From Haloterrigena salifodinae (GTDB lineage: Archaea > Halobacteriota > Halobacteria > Halobacteriales > Natrialbaceae): a stretch of DNA of 64,000 nucleotides. This document shows positions 1 through 8,399 of this stretch, piece after piece. The DNA lies in assembly GCF_003977755.1 (NCBI RefSeq), contig NZ_RQWN01000001.1:1547876-1611875 (forward strand), read 5' to 3'. A program made the translations under genes and the position numbers. The notes below the pieces were generated by a model. That model was not told the origin of the DNA, made no database searches, and saw only the letters and a program-made list of their open reading frames with translations. Positions within the stretch are counted from its first letter, which is position 1; every line of letters starts with the position of its first letter.

Positions 1-369
1 GCGCGGGACGGCGCGTTCAACACGACCAAGCCCCTCGAGGCGATCTCCGGGAAACTGACCACTATCTCGCGCGTGAGCGCCCTCGTTTTGCTGCTCTCCG
101 GCGGCCACCTCGCCGGCCAGCGCTACACGACGGCACGGCTCTTCGAGACGACCAACGGTCACCTGGTGCTCGGAATGGTGGTCCTCTGGGCGCTTCTGGC
201 CGGTCTCGTCGAGATCGGAGCGAAGCGACTCGAGACGGGACTCAACGGGAAGAAACTCCGCGAGCCGGCGGCCAACGCGCTTCCCGTATACCGGGCGGGG
301 GCGGTCGTCGCCGTCGGATTGCTCGTCGTCGGCGGCGCGATCACGTCCAACGCCGCGGCGCTTCTCTGA
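1..369 (+). CDS. C-terminal part of an integral membrane protein (5' end outside window)
   Basis: An open frame runs from the first base to TGA at 367-369, so the window holds only the last 122 codons; the GTG at 73 is probably internal. Three hydrophobic stretches are visible: around GGHLAG, in LVLGMVVLWALLAGLVEIG, and in AGAVVAVGLLVVGG near the C-terminus. They are separated by short charged loops. Two histidines lie at membrane borders (GGHLAG, NGHLVLG), which could suit a metal or heme membrane protein, but I do not recognise the family. No function is assigned. Confidence 0.75.
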   Translation, partial: ARDGAFNTTKPLEAISGKLTTISRVSALVLLLSGGHLAGQRYTTARLFETTNGHLVLGMVVLWALLAGLVEIGAKRLETGLNGKKLREPAANALPVYRAGAVVAVGLLVVGGAITSNAAALL

Positions 370-493
370 AGTCCGTCGAACGGCGACCGTCAACCGAACG
401 GGACAGTTTGCGCCGCAATCCTGTCGTTCGGACGCCAACGAAAGCCGGACATTCTTGCGAAAGATACTTAATCAGTTACTGTAAGGTACTCCC

Positions 494-931
494 ATGATGA
501 TCAGGGGCAAAGAAATGGCGCTGTCGTTGCTGGCGGTCGGAACGGCCGCAGTCGCCGGATACGCACTTCGCTCGGGTCAGCGCACCGATTCGCCGTCGCG
601 ATCGAAAGCGAACCTCGGCGCACGAATCATCGGCCGCAACGAGGTTCCCGACGGCGCGACCGTCGTTGACAGCACCTCCCAGCGACTGGGCAAGATTCCA
701 GGCGCGCGACGCGCCATCGGCCGCGCGGTCCGCAACGACGCGCGCGAGGAATGGGAACACGTGACGATCGACCGGGACGGCGCCTGGTCCGTCGTCGATA
801 CCGTCCGCGGCTCGCTGCCCTACTACAGCGGCTCCGGCGGAGAGTACAACGGCGTCTACGTCCGCCACAACGAACGCATTGTCGTCCTCGACGCGATCGG
901 CTGGGCCCGACTCGAGAAGCCGCTGCACTGA
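494..931 (+). CDS. Hypothetical haloarchaeal protein with N-terminal membrane anchor
   Basis: 145 aa. The first 22 residues (LSLLAVGTAAVAGYAL) form one membrane or signal-anchor helix. The rest is a soluble, Arg-rich domain containing two short GSG/GGEYNG turns and a WSVVDTVRG segment. I chose the first of two ATGs (494 and 497 follow each other closely), because an A/T-rich TATA-like stretch (ATACTTAATC, about 463-472) lies 20-30 nt upstream and fits a leaderless or short-leader transcript. The family is not recognised. The domain probably faces outside or sits at the membrane surface; this is inference. Confidence 0.7.
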   Translation: MMIRGKEMALSLLAVGTAAVAGYALRSGQRTDSPSRSKANLGARIIGRNEVPDGATVVDSTSQRLGKIPGARRAIGRAVRNDAREEWEHVTIDRDGAWSVVDTVRGSLPYYSGSGGEYNGVYVRHNERIVVLDAIGWARLEKPLH

Positions 932-1226
932 TCGGCCGGCTGACTCGGGTCACTACACCGGTTGCGAGCGAAACGGTACGCTAGCGGTACGTTGCAGTTC
1001 GTTCCTTCTCCGCCGACAGCGTCGGGTAACGATATCAGCGGTCGTACAGAGGCGGTGCCAGCGCGCTTCCATCGAGAGCGACGCTACGTCGCGCGCTCGA
1101 GTGAGTGATCGAACGGGAGAACGCGATCGAACAGGCCGTCGAAACGCGCACGAGTCGACGCGCCGGGAAGACGCTACAGCCCGCGAAATCACAACCACTA
1201 CCTCGCAGCCCCGCCGAGTGGTCTCC

Positions 1227-2126
1227 ATGCAACTGGGCGTAATCGGACTCGGACGCATGGGACAGATCGTCGTCGACCGCAGCCTCGAGGCCGGCCACGA
1301 CGTCGTCGCCTTCGACCTCGACGCAGAGGCCGTCGCGACGGCCGCCGACGCCGGCGCCGAGCCGGCGGAGTCGATCGCCGACCTCACCGACCGACTCGGC
1401 GAGGAGAAGCGCATCTGGCTGATGGTGCCCGCCGGGGAGGCCGTCGACGCGACCCTCGAGGAACTCGAGAGCCACCTCGACGGCGACGACGTCGTTGTCG
1501 ACGGCGGCAACTCCTACTTCGAGGACTCCGTGCGCCGCGCGGAGTCCTGTCCCGCGGCGTATCTGGACTGTGGCACCTCCGGCGGCCCCGCGGGCGCGGA
1601 ACTTGGCTTCTCGCTGATGATCGGCGGCCCCGAGTGGGCCTACGACGAACTGACGCCCGTCTTCGACGCGGTCGCGACCGGGCCCGACGGCCACGAGCAC
1701 ATGGGACCCGCCGGCTCGGGTCACTACGTGAAGATGATCCACAACGGCGTCGAGTACGCCCTAATGCAGACGTACGGCGAGGGCTTCGAGTTGCTCCACG
1801 AGGGCCGCTACGATCTGGACCTCGAGTCGGTCGCGTCGGTCTGGAACAACGGCGCCGTCATCCGGTCGTGGCTGCTCGAGCTCTGCGAAGAAGCGTTCCG
1901 CGAAGAGGGCAATAGCCTCGGAACCGTCGCCGACCGCGTCGAAGGCGGCTCGACCGGCACCTGGACCGTCCAGGAGGCCTTAGAACAGGAGGTGCCGCTT
2001 CCCCTGATCTACACGGCGCTCTCCGAACGGTTCGGGTCGCGGGCCGACGACGGTCGCTTCTCGCGGCGCCTCGCGAACCGGCTCCGGTACGGGTTCGGCC
2101 GCCACGAGGTCCCGCGACGCGAGTAA
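1227..2126 (+). CDS. gnd: 6-phosphogluconate dehydrogenase (decarboxylating), short type
   Basis: 299 aa. It oxidises and decarboxylates 6-phosphogluconate to ribulose 5-phosphate in the cytoplasm (oxidative pentose phosphate route). The N-terminal Rossmann motif GLGRMG is at residues 7-12. The family signatures DGGNSYF, DCGTSGGPAG and GPAGSGHYVKMIHNGVEY follow; the Lys of HYVK and the His-Asn of IHNG are the expected catalytic and substrate residues. The length matches the short (about 300 aa) type rather than the 470-aa type. The open frame extends far upstream, but homology starts at ATG 1227. It stands alone, 100 nt or more from its neighbours. Confidence 0.95.
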   Translation: MQLGVIGLGRMGQIVVDRSLEAGHDVVAFDLDAEAVATAADAGAEPAESIADLTDRLGEEKRIWLMVPAGEAVDATLEELESHLDGDDVVVDGGNSYFEDSVRRAESCPAAYLDCGTSGGPAGAELGFSLMIGGPEWAYDELTPVFDAVATGPDGHEHMGPAGSGHYVKMIHNGVEYALMQTYGEGFELLHEGRYDLDLESVASVWNNGAVIRSWLLELCEEAFREEGNSLGTVADRVEGGSTGTWTVQEALEQEVPLPLIYTALSERFGSRADDGRFSRRLANRLRYGFGRHEVPRRE

Positions 2127-2318
2127 GGCAATCGGACGAACGTGGTAACCGGACGGTCGACTCGACGACGCAATTCGACCGTCGCTGACGGTTCGCGCGA
2201 TTGAGGACGTCCAGCAACGGTCATAACGTGCCGTCTTGTCGAACTGTGATTTTGCCTGGCCCACGCAGTGCGAAAAATTGAGTCATTTTCTTTACTCCCG
2301 GTCTCAACAGAAACAGTC

Positions 2319-2618
2319 ATGAACTCTCAGAACCCGACAGCGGTTCCGGCAGCAGACGAAGATCTGAGTATGGCCGTCATCGAACTCGTCGCCGACGCCT
2401 CCGGAATCGATCCGGTCGAACTCGATCCGCTCTACAACGTTATCGATCCCGAAGTCATCGACACTCTCTCCTCAAGTTCCGGATTCTCGTCCCTCGAGTT
2501 CGAGTACGCCGGTCACACCGTCGTCGTCGATGGCACGGGCAAGGAAATCGAAATCTCGCTCGAACCCGTCACGATCGGCTCCGATCGATCCTCCGGCGTT
2601 TCCGGTCCCTCCCTGTAG
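2319..2618 (+). CDS. HalOD1 output domain protein
   Basis: 99 aa, acidic. The pattern AVIELVADASGIDPVELDPLYNVIDPEVIDTL, then a short beta region ending in YAGHTVVV, is the HalOD1 fold. This is a haloarchaeal output domain of unknown activity, found alone or after sensor domains. I chose ATG 2319 over the upstream in-frame start at 2268. A TATA-like TTCTTTACTC lies about 27 nt before it, and the HalOD1 domain begins a few residues later. It is a single cytosolic domain with no partner gene in the same direction other than the downstream nuclease. Confidence 0.85.
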   Translation: MNSQNPTAVPAADEDLSMAVIELVADASGIDPVELDPLYNVIDPEVIDTLSSSSGFSSLEFEYAGHTVVVDGTGKEIEISLEPVTIGSDRSSGVSGPSL

Positions 2619-2736
2619 GCTGTTTTCGCGGTCGGAGACCGACGTTCGGTCGACGGCCAGTCGCTACGTTCGACCCGTCCGTTCTCGAGAGAGTCCAGAC
2701 CGTTTATCTCTCGTGGGGCCGACCGATAGCGCGTGG

Positions 2737-4227
2737 ATGGGTGAAGACAAACTGAACATCACCGTTCGGTTCTTCGACGGTGCGGGGAACTACACGGCCG
2801 TCCTCGAGGAGTGCTGTCACTACGTGCTCACCGAGGAGCCGGCGCTGCCGGCGCTGCTCGAGTGGGTAAAAGCCAACACGCGGGCGACCAGCGACGAGGG
2901 AATCACCGACCGACTGCGGTTTCTCGAACGGATCGGGTTGCTTGTACTCGAGGAAGAACGGGTCCGACTCACCGACCGGGGCGTCCGGTGGGTCGCGGAG
3001 TCGGACCCCGAGATCCTGTTCGAGGCGCTCGTCGAGAACGTCCACGGGTTCGAGACGCTCCTCGAGGCGCTGCTCGACGGGCCGAAGACGGATGCCGAAC
3101 TCGGCGCGGCGATCGCAGCCGACCATTCGGAGGTCGAGTGGACCGACCCCTCCGGTCCCGCACAGCACCGTGGCTGGCTGCAGAGTCTTGGCTACGTCGA
3201 GCGATCGGACGACCTGAACTCGCTGACCGAAAGCGGCGAGCGACTGGCGAGACGGGTCGCGTCCGGGCTTCCGGCGCTCGAGCGCGGAACCGAGTACTCG
3301 CAGTCGGAACTCGAGGCGGCGTTCGACACGAGTTTCGGCTCCTACATCAAGGGGATCAACCCGCGGACGGACGGCGACGGAGACCTGGCGTACATCATCC
3401 TGAAGGCTCGCGAGGACGGCCCGTACGGGGACGACCTCGAGGGCGAGCGGTTCACCTACATCGGGGAGGGCGTCCCCTCAAAAGGTGACCAGCACTTGAC
3501 GCCCGCGAACGGGGCCCTGGTCGACCACGCCGAAGGGGCCGTCGTGCCGGTTTACTTCTTCTACCAGCCGGCGGACGCGGACCGGCTCCGGTATGAGGGG
3601 TTGGTCGACGTCGTCGACGCCGAGTATGTGGCCGACGCCGACGGCGATCGACTGGTCTACCGGTTCACGCTGGAACGACTCGAAATCGACGACCCGGCCG
3701 AATTCGCAGCGCTCGCCGACTCGGTGGTCGGCGACGGCACCGAAACCGGTAGCGTGTCGACCGAAACCGACGCCGGCGGTGGAGGAAATGCAGACGAACC
3801 CGCGCTCACGGCCGACGATGAGGCGTTCACCGCGACGCAGCGGCGCGTCCGCTCGAGCGCCTTCGCGAAACGAGTTACAACCGCCTACGACCGGCGCTGT
3901 GCGATCTGCGGCGCGTCCCGCGAGTCGCCCGCCGGAACCGTCGACATCGAAGCCGCCCACATCTACCCGAAGAAGGAGAACGGACGCGATACCGTCCGGA
4001 ACGGCCTCGCGCTCTGCCGGCTTCACCACTGGGCGTTCGACGTCGGGTGGCTCGCGGTGACCGACGACTACCGCGTGTTGGTCGCCGACCGTCCCGACCT
4101 CGAGGGGTACGAGGAGTTCGCGCGACTCGAGGGCGAGGAACTAACGCTCCCCGACGAAACGGAGCATCGGCCGCACGCGACGTTCTTGGCCGCCCATCGA
4201 GAGCGACACGGATTCGAATCGACGTAG
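2737..4227 (+). CDS. McrA-like HNH endonuclease with SRA-like domain (probable type IV restriction)
   Basis: 496 aa. Residues about 1-195 look like two winged-helix units (LRFLERIGLLVLEEERVRLTDRG, then LQSLGYVERSDDLNSLTESG). Residues about 215-345 contain YIKGINPRTDGDGDLAYIIL, RFTYIGEGVPSKGDQ and ANGALVDHAEG, which resemble the SRA-like reader domain of ScoMcrA-type enzymes. The C-terminus is an HNH nuclease: CAIC (from Cys388), EAAHIYPKKENG, NGLALCRLHHWAFD. Known relatives cut DNA carrying modified cytosine or phosphorothioate; this enzyme's target is unknown. ATG 2737 is supported by a TATA-like GTTTATCTC about 29 nt upstream. Acts in the cytoplasm as defence against modified foreign DNA (inference). 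Confidence 0.85.
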   Translation: MGEDKLNITVRFFDGAGNYTAVLEECCHYVLTEEPALPALLEWVKANTRATSDEGITDRLRFLERIGLLVLEEERVRLTDRGVRWVAESDPEILFEALVENVHGFETLLEALLDGPKTDAELGAAIAADHSEVEWTDPSGPAQHRGWLQSLGYVERSDDLNSLTESGERLARRVASGLPALERGTEYSQSELEAAFDTSFGSYIKGINPRTDGDGDLAYIILKAREDGPYGDDLEGERFTYIGEGVPSKGDQHLTPANGALVDHAEGAVVPVYFFYQPADADRLRYEGLVDVVDAEYVADADGDRLVYRFTLERLEIDDPAEFAALADSVVGDGTETGSVSTETDAGGGGNADEPALTADDEAFTATQRRVRSSAFAKRVTTAYDRRCAICGASRESPAGTVDIEAAHIYPKKENGRDTVRNGLALCRLHHWAFDVGWLAVTDDYRVLVADRPDLEGYEEFARLEGEELTLPDETEHRPHATFLAAHRERHGFEST

Positions 4228-4254
4228 GACCGCCGGCAGGATACTCTTCCGCGC

Positions 4255-4608
4255 TCAGTACCCGTCTCGAACCTTGTCGATCTGACACCGGATGCAGAGA
4301 TCGTCGGGAAAACAGGAGACGCTGTCGTGCGGACAGTCGTGCGCTTCGACCTGCACCGACTGCCGGCGTTTCTCCCGTCGCCAGACGCTCTCCCAGTCGT
4401 CGATGTCCATGTCTGCGGAGGTGAACACGACGGAGCCGTCGCCGGCGACGATCTTCGCCGCCGTGACCGCGTGCTGGCGTTCCTTGACGCGGTCGATCGC
4501 GTCCTCGTAGGACGAACAGCGGATCTCCTCGGTTCCCGACCGGTCGTCTAAGAGCCGCACCGTGATCGAGCCGTCGTACTCCTCCGTCGGCTCCAGCCCG
4601 TGGGTCAT
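4255..4608 (-). CDS. Conserved haloarchaeal protein with C-terminal zinc-ribbon-like cysteines
   Basis: 117 aa. The N-terminal two thirds are a small alpha/beta domain (SITVRLLDD, YEDAIDRVKERQ, AAKIVAGDGSVVFTS). The C-terminus carries CPHDSVSC and CIRC, four cysteines able to bind zinc. It lies 52 nt downstream of the PD-(D/E)xK gene on the same strand and converges with the HNH gene (27 nt between stops), so it may be the second gene of the nuclease transcript. Function unknown. The YEDAIDRVKERQ helix resembles general haloarchaeal housekeeping hypotheticals, so a role with the nuclease is only suggested by position. Confidence 0.75.
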   Translation of the reverse strand: MTHGLEPTEEYDGSITVRLLDDRSGTEEIRCSSYEDAIDRVKERQHAVTAAKIVAGDGSVVFTSADMDIDDWESVWRREKRRQSVQVEAHDCPHDSVSCFPDDLCIRCQIDKVRDGY

Positions 4609-4660
4609 GATTGATACTATCCGAACGGGGTGAAAAATGGCGGGGAAGGACCCCTCGCGT

Positions 4661-5908
4661 TTAGACCGGTTCGCGAAGCGCCCAGACGTCGTCGCGGGGC
4701 TCGAGGCGATGCGGTTCGGCGCCGCGTTCGGTCAGGATCCCAGTGTGGTACAGCATCGCTTTCAGCTGGAAGACGGTCGGCGCGTGGTAGACGGTGCCGT
4801 CCGCGAGCGCCTCGCGTCGCAACTTGCCGTCCTCGGTCAGCGCCCGCCGGCGAACGTCGTCGTCCCCGCGGAGGAACAGCTCCACCGCGAACGTCGGCTG
4901 CACTTCGTGCAGGTATGTGAGGAAATCGACGAGCGACGGCTCGGGTTGCCAATCGTCGTGCATGGCCTGGAGTTCCGCGACGAGCAACTCGGTCGCCGGA
5001 TACTCGAAGACGACGCGGCGAGCGAGTTGCCCCCAGTCGGGCGCGAGGTCGACGAACCGTTTTCGCGATCGGTACCAGTCCTCGAACTCCGCGAGGGCTG
5101 CCTCCACGGAGCCACACCGTCCCGTCGCGAATCGCACCACCTCCTGACCGAGCGAGGTTAGTTCGACGCCACGCGGCCCGTCCTCGATCAGTCCCAGGAA
5201 CGCGGCTCCCTGTCTGGCGCTGTCGACGGCGCCGACGACCTCGTACTCCGACAGCAGGGTCGCCGTGTCGCCGTCGGCGTAGTGGGCCAGCGGATAGCCA
5301 AGGTAGTTCTTCGGATGGTTCAACCCGAACGACTTGTTCGCTATGCCCTGCGCGCCGGCCTGGAACCGCAGCGCCGTCGCCTCGCTCGAGGTCCGATTAC
5401 CGACGATTCGGGGCACCTCAAGTGCCTCGACGTCGCCAGCGGCGTCGACGCCAAGCACGCCGACGTTCAGCTCCCGGGCCAGCGTCCGATCGGTTTCCGA
5501 GATCGCCGCCGCCGGCGCCGCGAGGTACGCCGCGTTGGCCTCGTGGAGTCGATCGTAGGCCTGTACGATGCCGCGTTGCGTGTCCACGCCGCCGCTGGCG
5601 TACCCCTTCGCCTCGATGGCGATCAGCGGCGGTTCCTCGCCCAGCCGTTCGACCGCGAGCAGGTCCGACTCGAGGTCGCGAACGCCCACGAGATCCGGGT
5701 AGCCGCCGCCGATCCGCACGTGGTTGAACGGCGCCAACCGGTCCCGGATCGCCGGCTCGATGGGGCGGCCGGGCAGCCACTCGTCCTGCGAGAACTGCGT
5801 GTCGGCCACGACGTACGAGCGCTCCGCGCCGCCCTCGGTCGGAAAGAGCCGCCGCTTGGTGTGGGCCAGCACCTGCGGTTCGGAGAGGGATCCGGCCGCG
5901 CTACTCAT
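4661..5908 (-). CDS. PD-(D/E)xK nuclease-like protein with helical C-terminal region
   Basis: 415 aa. The core has the restriction-endonuclease pattern: a GGGYPDL turn with Asp72, then about 25 residues later LIAIEAKG with Glu99 and Lys101, followed by an alpha helix (GIVQAYDRLHEANAAYLAAP) and a strand (VGVLGVDAAGDV). Residues about 190-415 are a helical, winged-helix-like region (LIEDGPRGVELTSLGQEVVRFATG). It probably cleaves DNA; the target and trigger are unknown. ATG 5908 has an A/T-rich box (ACATTATTGA) about 27 nt upstream. It sits head to tail with the zinc-ribbon gene and next to an HNH type IV-like nuclease, which suggests a small defence patch. Confidence 0.8.
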   Translation of the reverse strand: MSSAAGSLSEPQVLAHTKRRLFPTEGGAERSYVVADTQFSQDEWLPGRPIEPAIRDRLAPFNHVRIGGGYPDLVGVRDLESDLLAVERLGEEPPLIAIEAKGYASGGVDTQRGIVQAYDRLHEANAAYLAAPAAAISETDRTLARELNVGVLGVDAAGDVEALEVPRIVGNRTSSEATALRFQAGAQGIANKSFGLNHPKNYLGYPLAHYADGDTATLLSEYEVVGAVDSARQGAAFLGLIEDGPRGVELTSLGQEVVRFATGRCGSVEAALAEFEDWYRSRKRFVDLAPDWGQLARRVVFEYPATELLVAELQAMHDDWQPEPSLVDFLTYLHEVQPTFAVELFLRGDDDVRRRALTEDGKLRREALADGTVYHAPTVFQLKAMLYHTGILTERGAEPHRLEPRDDVWALREPV

Positions 5909-6009
5909 GGATCACGATTCGTCACTGCCGTCAATAATGTTCCGGCGGAGCGACTGGTCGACAGCCGCGATGGTACTGCCGACTCGGGGATCCACCGCCG
6001 GGCGGGGCT

Positions 6010-6058
6010 GAAAGGGGCTGAGCCGCTCGGCCGCTAGCCGAGCGGCTCAGGGGCTTTC
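6010..6058. terminator. Strong stem-loop between two leftward genes
   Basis: Perfect 14-bp inverted repeat, arms 6018-6031 (CTGAGCCGCTCGGC) and 6037-6050, loop CGCTA. It is extended outside a GGG/GGG internal loop by GAAAG (6010-6014) pairing with CTTTC (6054-6058). It lies 34 nt beyond the stop of the small membrane protein gene (leftward) and 100 nt before the nuclease start, so it could end or protect the leftward transcript. There is no long T run, so classical intrinsic termination is uncertain. Confidence 0.6.
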
Positions 6059-6091
6059 GAGGCGTTCCCGCAAACGTACCCACGTTCGATG

Positions 6092-6280
6092 CTACTCGAC
6101 GCTGAACGCACCGGACTCGAGTTCGCTGAAGATCCCGGCCATAACGCCGACGAACCCCAGAATCGAGAGCGCGACGCCGACGAGCCACTGCGGCGAGCCC
6201 CACGCGAACAGGTCGACGAGCCAGAGCGCGCCGACGAGGACGAGGCCGCCGGCGACGATCAGTCGGACGAACCGCTCCAT
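6092..6280 (-). CDS. Small two-helix membrane protein
   Basis: 62 aa starting MERFVRLIVAGGLVLVGALW. Two transmembrane helices (residues about 6-24 and 33-55) leave short polar ends, including a C-terminal FSELESGAFSVE. ATG 6280 is preferred over an upstream start that would add nine Gly/Lys-rich residues of no hydrophobic character. Similar small DUF-type membrane proteins are common and uncharacterised in haloarchaea. Function unknown. A strong stem-loop follows the gene. Confidence 0.7.
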   Translation of the reverse strand: MERFVRLIVAGGLVLVGALWLVDLFAWGSPQWLVGVALSILGFVGVMAGIFSELESGAFSVE

Positions 6281-6397
6281 ACATCCCGTTTTACCGCCCG
6301 GACCCAAGTATCCGGCCGTTCGACGGCCCCGCCTCGAGTGCCGTCCCGGCGGCGAACCCGAGTCAGCGGTTTGTGTCTCGAGCCCGTACCCCTAGCC

Positions 6398-6793
6398 ATG
6401 CTCGAGCCGACCCTCGTCTACGACGACGACTGTGGCTTCTGTACCTGGTGGGCCGACTACTTCGACGAGCGGACGGACCTCCGCATCGTGGGCTTTAGCG
6501 ACCTGCCGGACCACCCCGAACTCCGCGAGCGGTTGCCCGAGTACTACGAGGAGTGCTCCCATCTCGTGACCGAAACCCGCGTCTACTCCTGCGGGGCGTC
6601 GATCGAGGAGGCGCTGCGCCGGTACGACAGCGGCGGCCCCGTCGACGAGACCCTCGGATTCCTTCGGAACTTCGAGGACTACGCGCGGATCCGCGAATGG
6701 GGCTACCGGCAGGTGGCGGACAACCGCGACAAGTGGGGCCAGTTACTGTCGAAAACGCCGCCGGCGCGCCAGCAGTCGGACGACGAGCGGTAA
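6398..6793 (+). CDS. DCC-family (DUF393) thiol-disulfide oxidoreductase
   Basis: 131 aa. The motif YDDDCGFCTWWA at residues 8-19 is the DCC signature with a CxxC-like redox pair (CGFC), followed by a thioredoxin-like pattern (LRIVGFSDLP, then SHLVTETRVYSCGASIEEALR). The family is assumed to make or reduce disulfides; substrates are unknown. It converges with the lipase-maturation-factor-like gene, 59 nt between stops. In bacteria DCC domains are often fused or adjacent to such proteins and to HTTM proteins, so a joint role in folding exported proteins is plausible. The open frame reaches upstream, but homology begins at ATG 6398. Confidence 0.88.
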   Translation: MLEPTLVYDDDCGFCTWWADYFDERTDLRIVGFSDLPDHPELRERLPEYYEECSHLVTETRVYSCGASIEEALRRYDSGGPVDETLGFLRNFEDYARIREWGYRQVADNRDKWGQLLSKTPPARQQSDDER

Positions 6794-6852
6794 GCCGGCC
6801 GCCGGACGCTCGAGCGGGAACTTCGGTTTCGGCCCCCATGGAGTCCCGCCGC

Positions 6853-8316
6853 TCACAGCCCCGGCCCGCGGAGCCGCAGTTCCTCGAGCGACGCGGGCGC
6901 GACGTAGGTGCCGACGCGCTCGCGTTCCCACCACCGGCCGGTCTCGTCGCGCTCCTCGGGCGTCGTGAACCGATACCGGTACCGGACCGCGCGAATATGC
7001 GTCGGCGACTCCTTGCGCCCGGCGAAGGGGTCCGCGGCCAGTAACGTCCGCGTTTCGCCGTCCTCCTCGAGCAGTTTCGCCAGCAACCGGTGGAACCACG
7101 GGTGGCGACGCGGCGAGGGCGCCATGGCAGCGAACCACAGCTGCCAGTCCAGCCGGAGGTGGTAGGGCGCGATCTGGGGCGGCCGCCGCTCGAGGTCGGT
7201 CGGCTTCCCCTTGAATCGGTAAGGCTCCCACTCAGTCTCCTCAGTTATTTCCTCGTCGCTGGTGCCCTCGATGACGATCTCGTAGCGATCTCGCGTGACC
7301 GAGCCGAACGCGCCGTAGGTGTTGACGAGGTGGAGCGGATCGTAGGCCGTGTTCATCGTCTGGCTCTCCGAGAGCATGTTCTCGATCGGCCGGATGCTCA
7401 TCGCGATCACGGTGATCGCGACCAGGATCGCCGCGCCCTCGAGGTAGAGCGGCGTCGCGACGGTCTCGGGCGCCGTCACGGGCAGCGCCCACTCGAGGGC
7501 GCCGTCGCTGAACGTCGCGATCGCCAGCACGATCGTCAGCGCGTTCAGCCACGCGAAGTTGCCGGTGAGCATCAGCCAGCCCATGAAGCCGATCGTCGCC
7601 GCACCGGCCAGCGACGAGGCCGGCTGGGGCGCGAAGTAGAGGAACGGAATCAGCAGTTCGACGACGTGATTCCCGAACGTCTCGAACCGGTGGAACCGAT
7701 CCGGGAGGTGGTGGGAGAACCAGCTCAGCGGGTTCGGAATCGGCTGGGTCTCGTAGTGGTAGTCCATGCTGGAGAGGTCGCGCCAGCAGTCGTCCCCGCG
7801 GAGTTTGATCAGCCCCGCGCCGAACATGTTGCGGAAGAGCACCCACTGCAGGAGCAGAAGGATGACGAACGGCGGTGCCACTGCTCCGGCGCCGATGAAG
7901 ATCGCGAGAAAGCCCGTCTCGAGCAGCATCGACTCCCAGCCGTAGCCGTAGAAGGTCTGCCCGGCGTTGACGAACGATTGGTAGAGCAGCCACACGATAG
8001 CCCAGAGCACCATCGAGACCGGCGTCGGGTACGGCTCTGGCAGCCAGTATGGCAACCCGACCAGCGCCAGCGCCGAGAGGACGACGCCGGCCCACGCGAC
8101 GACGGCGATCGCCCGATCGCTTGGGACGAAGTAGAAGAGACTCGGCCGCTCCCGGAAGTCGGCGCCCTCGGCGTACCACTCGAGTGGTAACAGACCGTCC
8201 TCGCCGGCAAGCGGTCGGAACTGGAACGCGGCGACGAGAAACGCCAGCAGATACAGCAACGCCAGCCCTCGCTGGAAGAGGAAGCGAACGAGCCAGAACT
8301 CCTCGCCGTGGAACAT
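6853..8316 (-). CDS. Lipase maturation factor (LMF1/LMF2)-like membrane protein
   Basis: 487 aa. About eight to ten transmembrane helices cover residues 10-310. The cytosolic or loop segment NMFGAGLIKLRGDDCW, followed by DLSSMDYHYETQPIPNPLSW, is the hallmark of the LMF family. The soluble C-terminal domain includes YEIVIEGTSDEEITEETEWEPY and YHLRLDWQLWFAAMAP, also typical. In animals LMF1 helps dimeric lipases fold in the ER; the prokaryotic role is unknown. Start at ATG 8316. It faces the DCC thiol oxidoreductase gene tail to tail; the pairing suggests a disulfide or folding function at the membrane (inference). Confidence 0.9.
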   Translation of the reverse strand: MFHGEEFWLVRFLFQRGLALLYLLAFLVAAFQFRPLAGEDGLLPLEWYAEGADFRERPSLFYFVPSDRAIAVVAWAGVVLSALALVGLPYWLPEPYPTPVSMVLWAIVWLLYQSFVNAGQTFYGYGWESMLLETGFLAIFIGAGAVAPPFVILLLLQWVLFRNMFGAGLIKLRGDDCWRDLSSMDYHYETQPIPNPLSWFSHHLPDRFHRFETFGNHVVELLIPFLYFAPQPASSLAGAATIGFMGWLMLTGNFAWLNALTIVLAIATFSDGALEWALPVTAPETVATPLYLEGAAILVAITVIAMSIRPIENMLSESQTMNTAYDPLHLVNTYGAFGSVTRDRYEIVIEGTSDEEITEETEWEPYRFKGKPTDLERRPPQIAPYHLRLDWQLWFAAMAPSPRRHPWFHRLLAKLLEEDGETRTLLAADPFAGRKESPTHIRAVRYRYRFTTPEERDETGRWWERERVGTYVAPASLEELRLRGPGL

Positions 8317-8399
8317 AGTCGGCCCTCAGTCCGCGAAGCGCCAAAGGAGTGACGCGTTCCGCGCCGAACGGACGGGCACGAACGGATCGCCGCCCTCTG

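Noticed and set aside
2530..2736. Upstream extension of the HNH gene
   Set aside because: Overlaps the HalOD1 gene and is Arg/Ser-rich; a promoter box supports ATG 2737.
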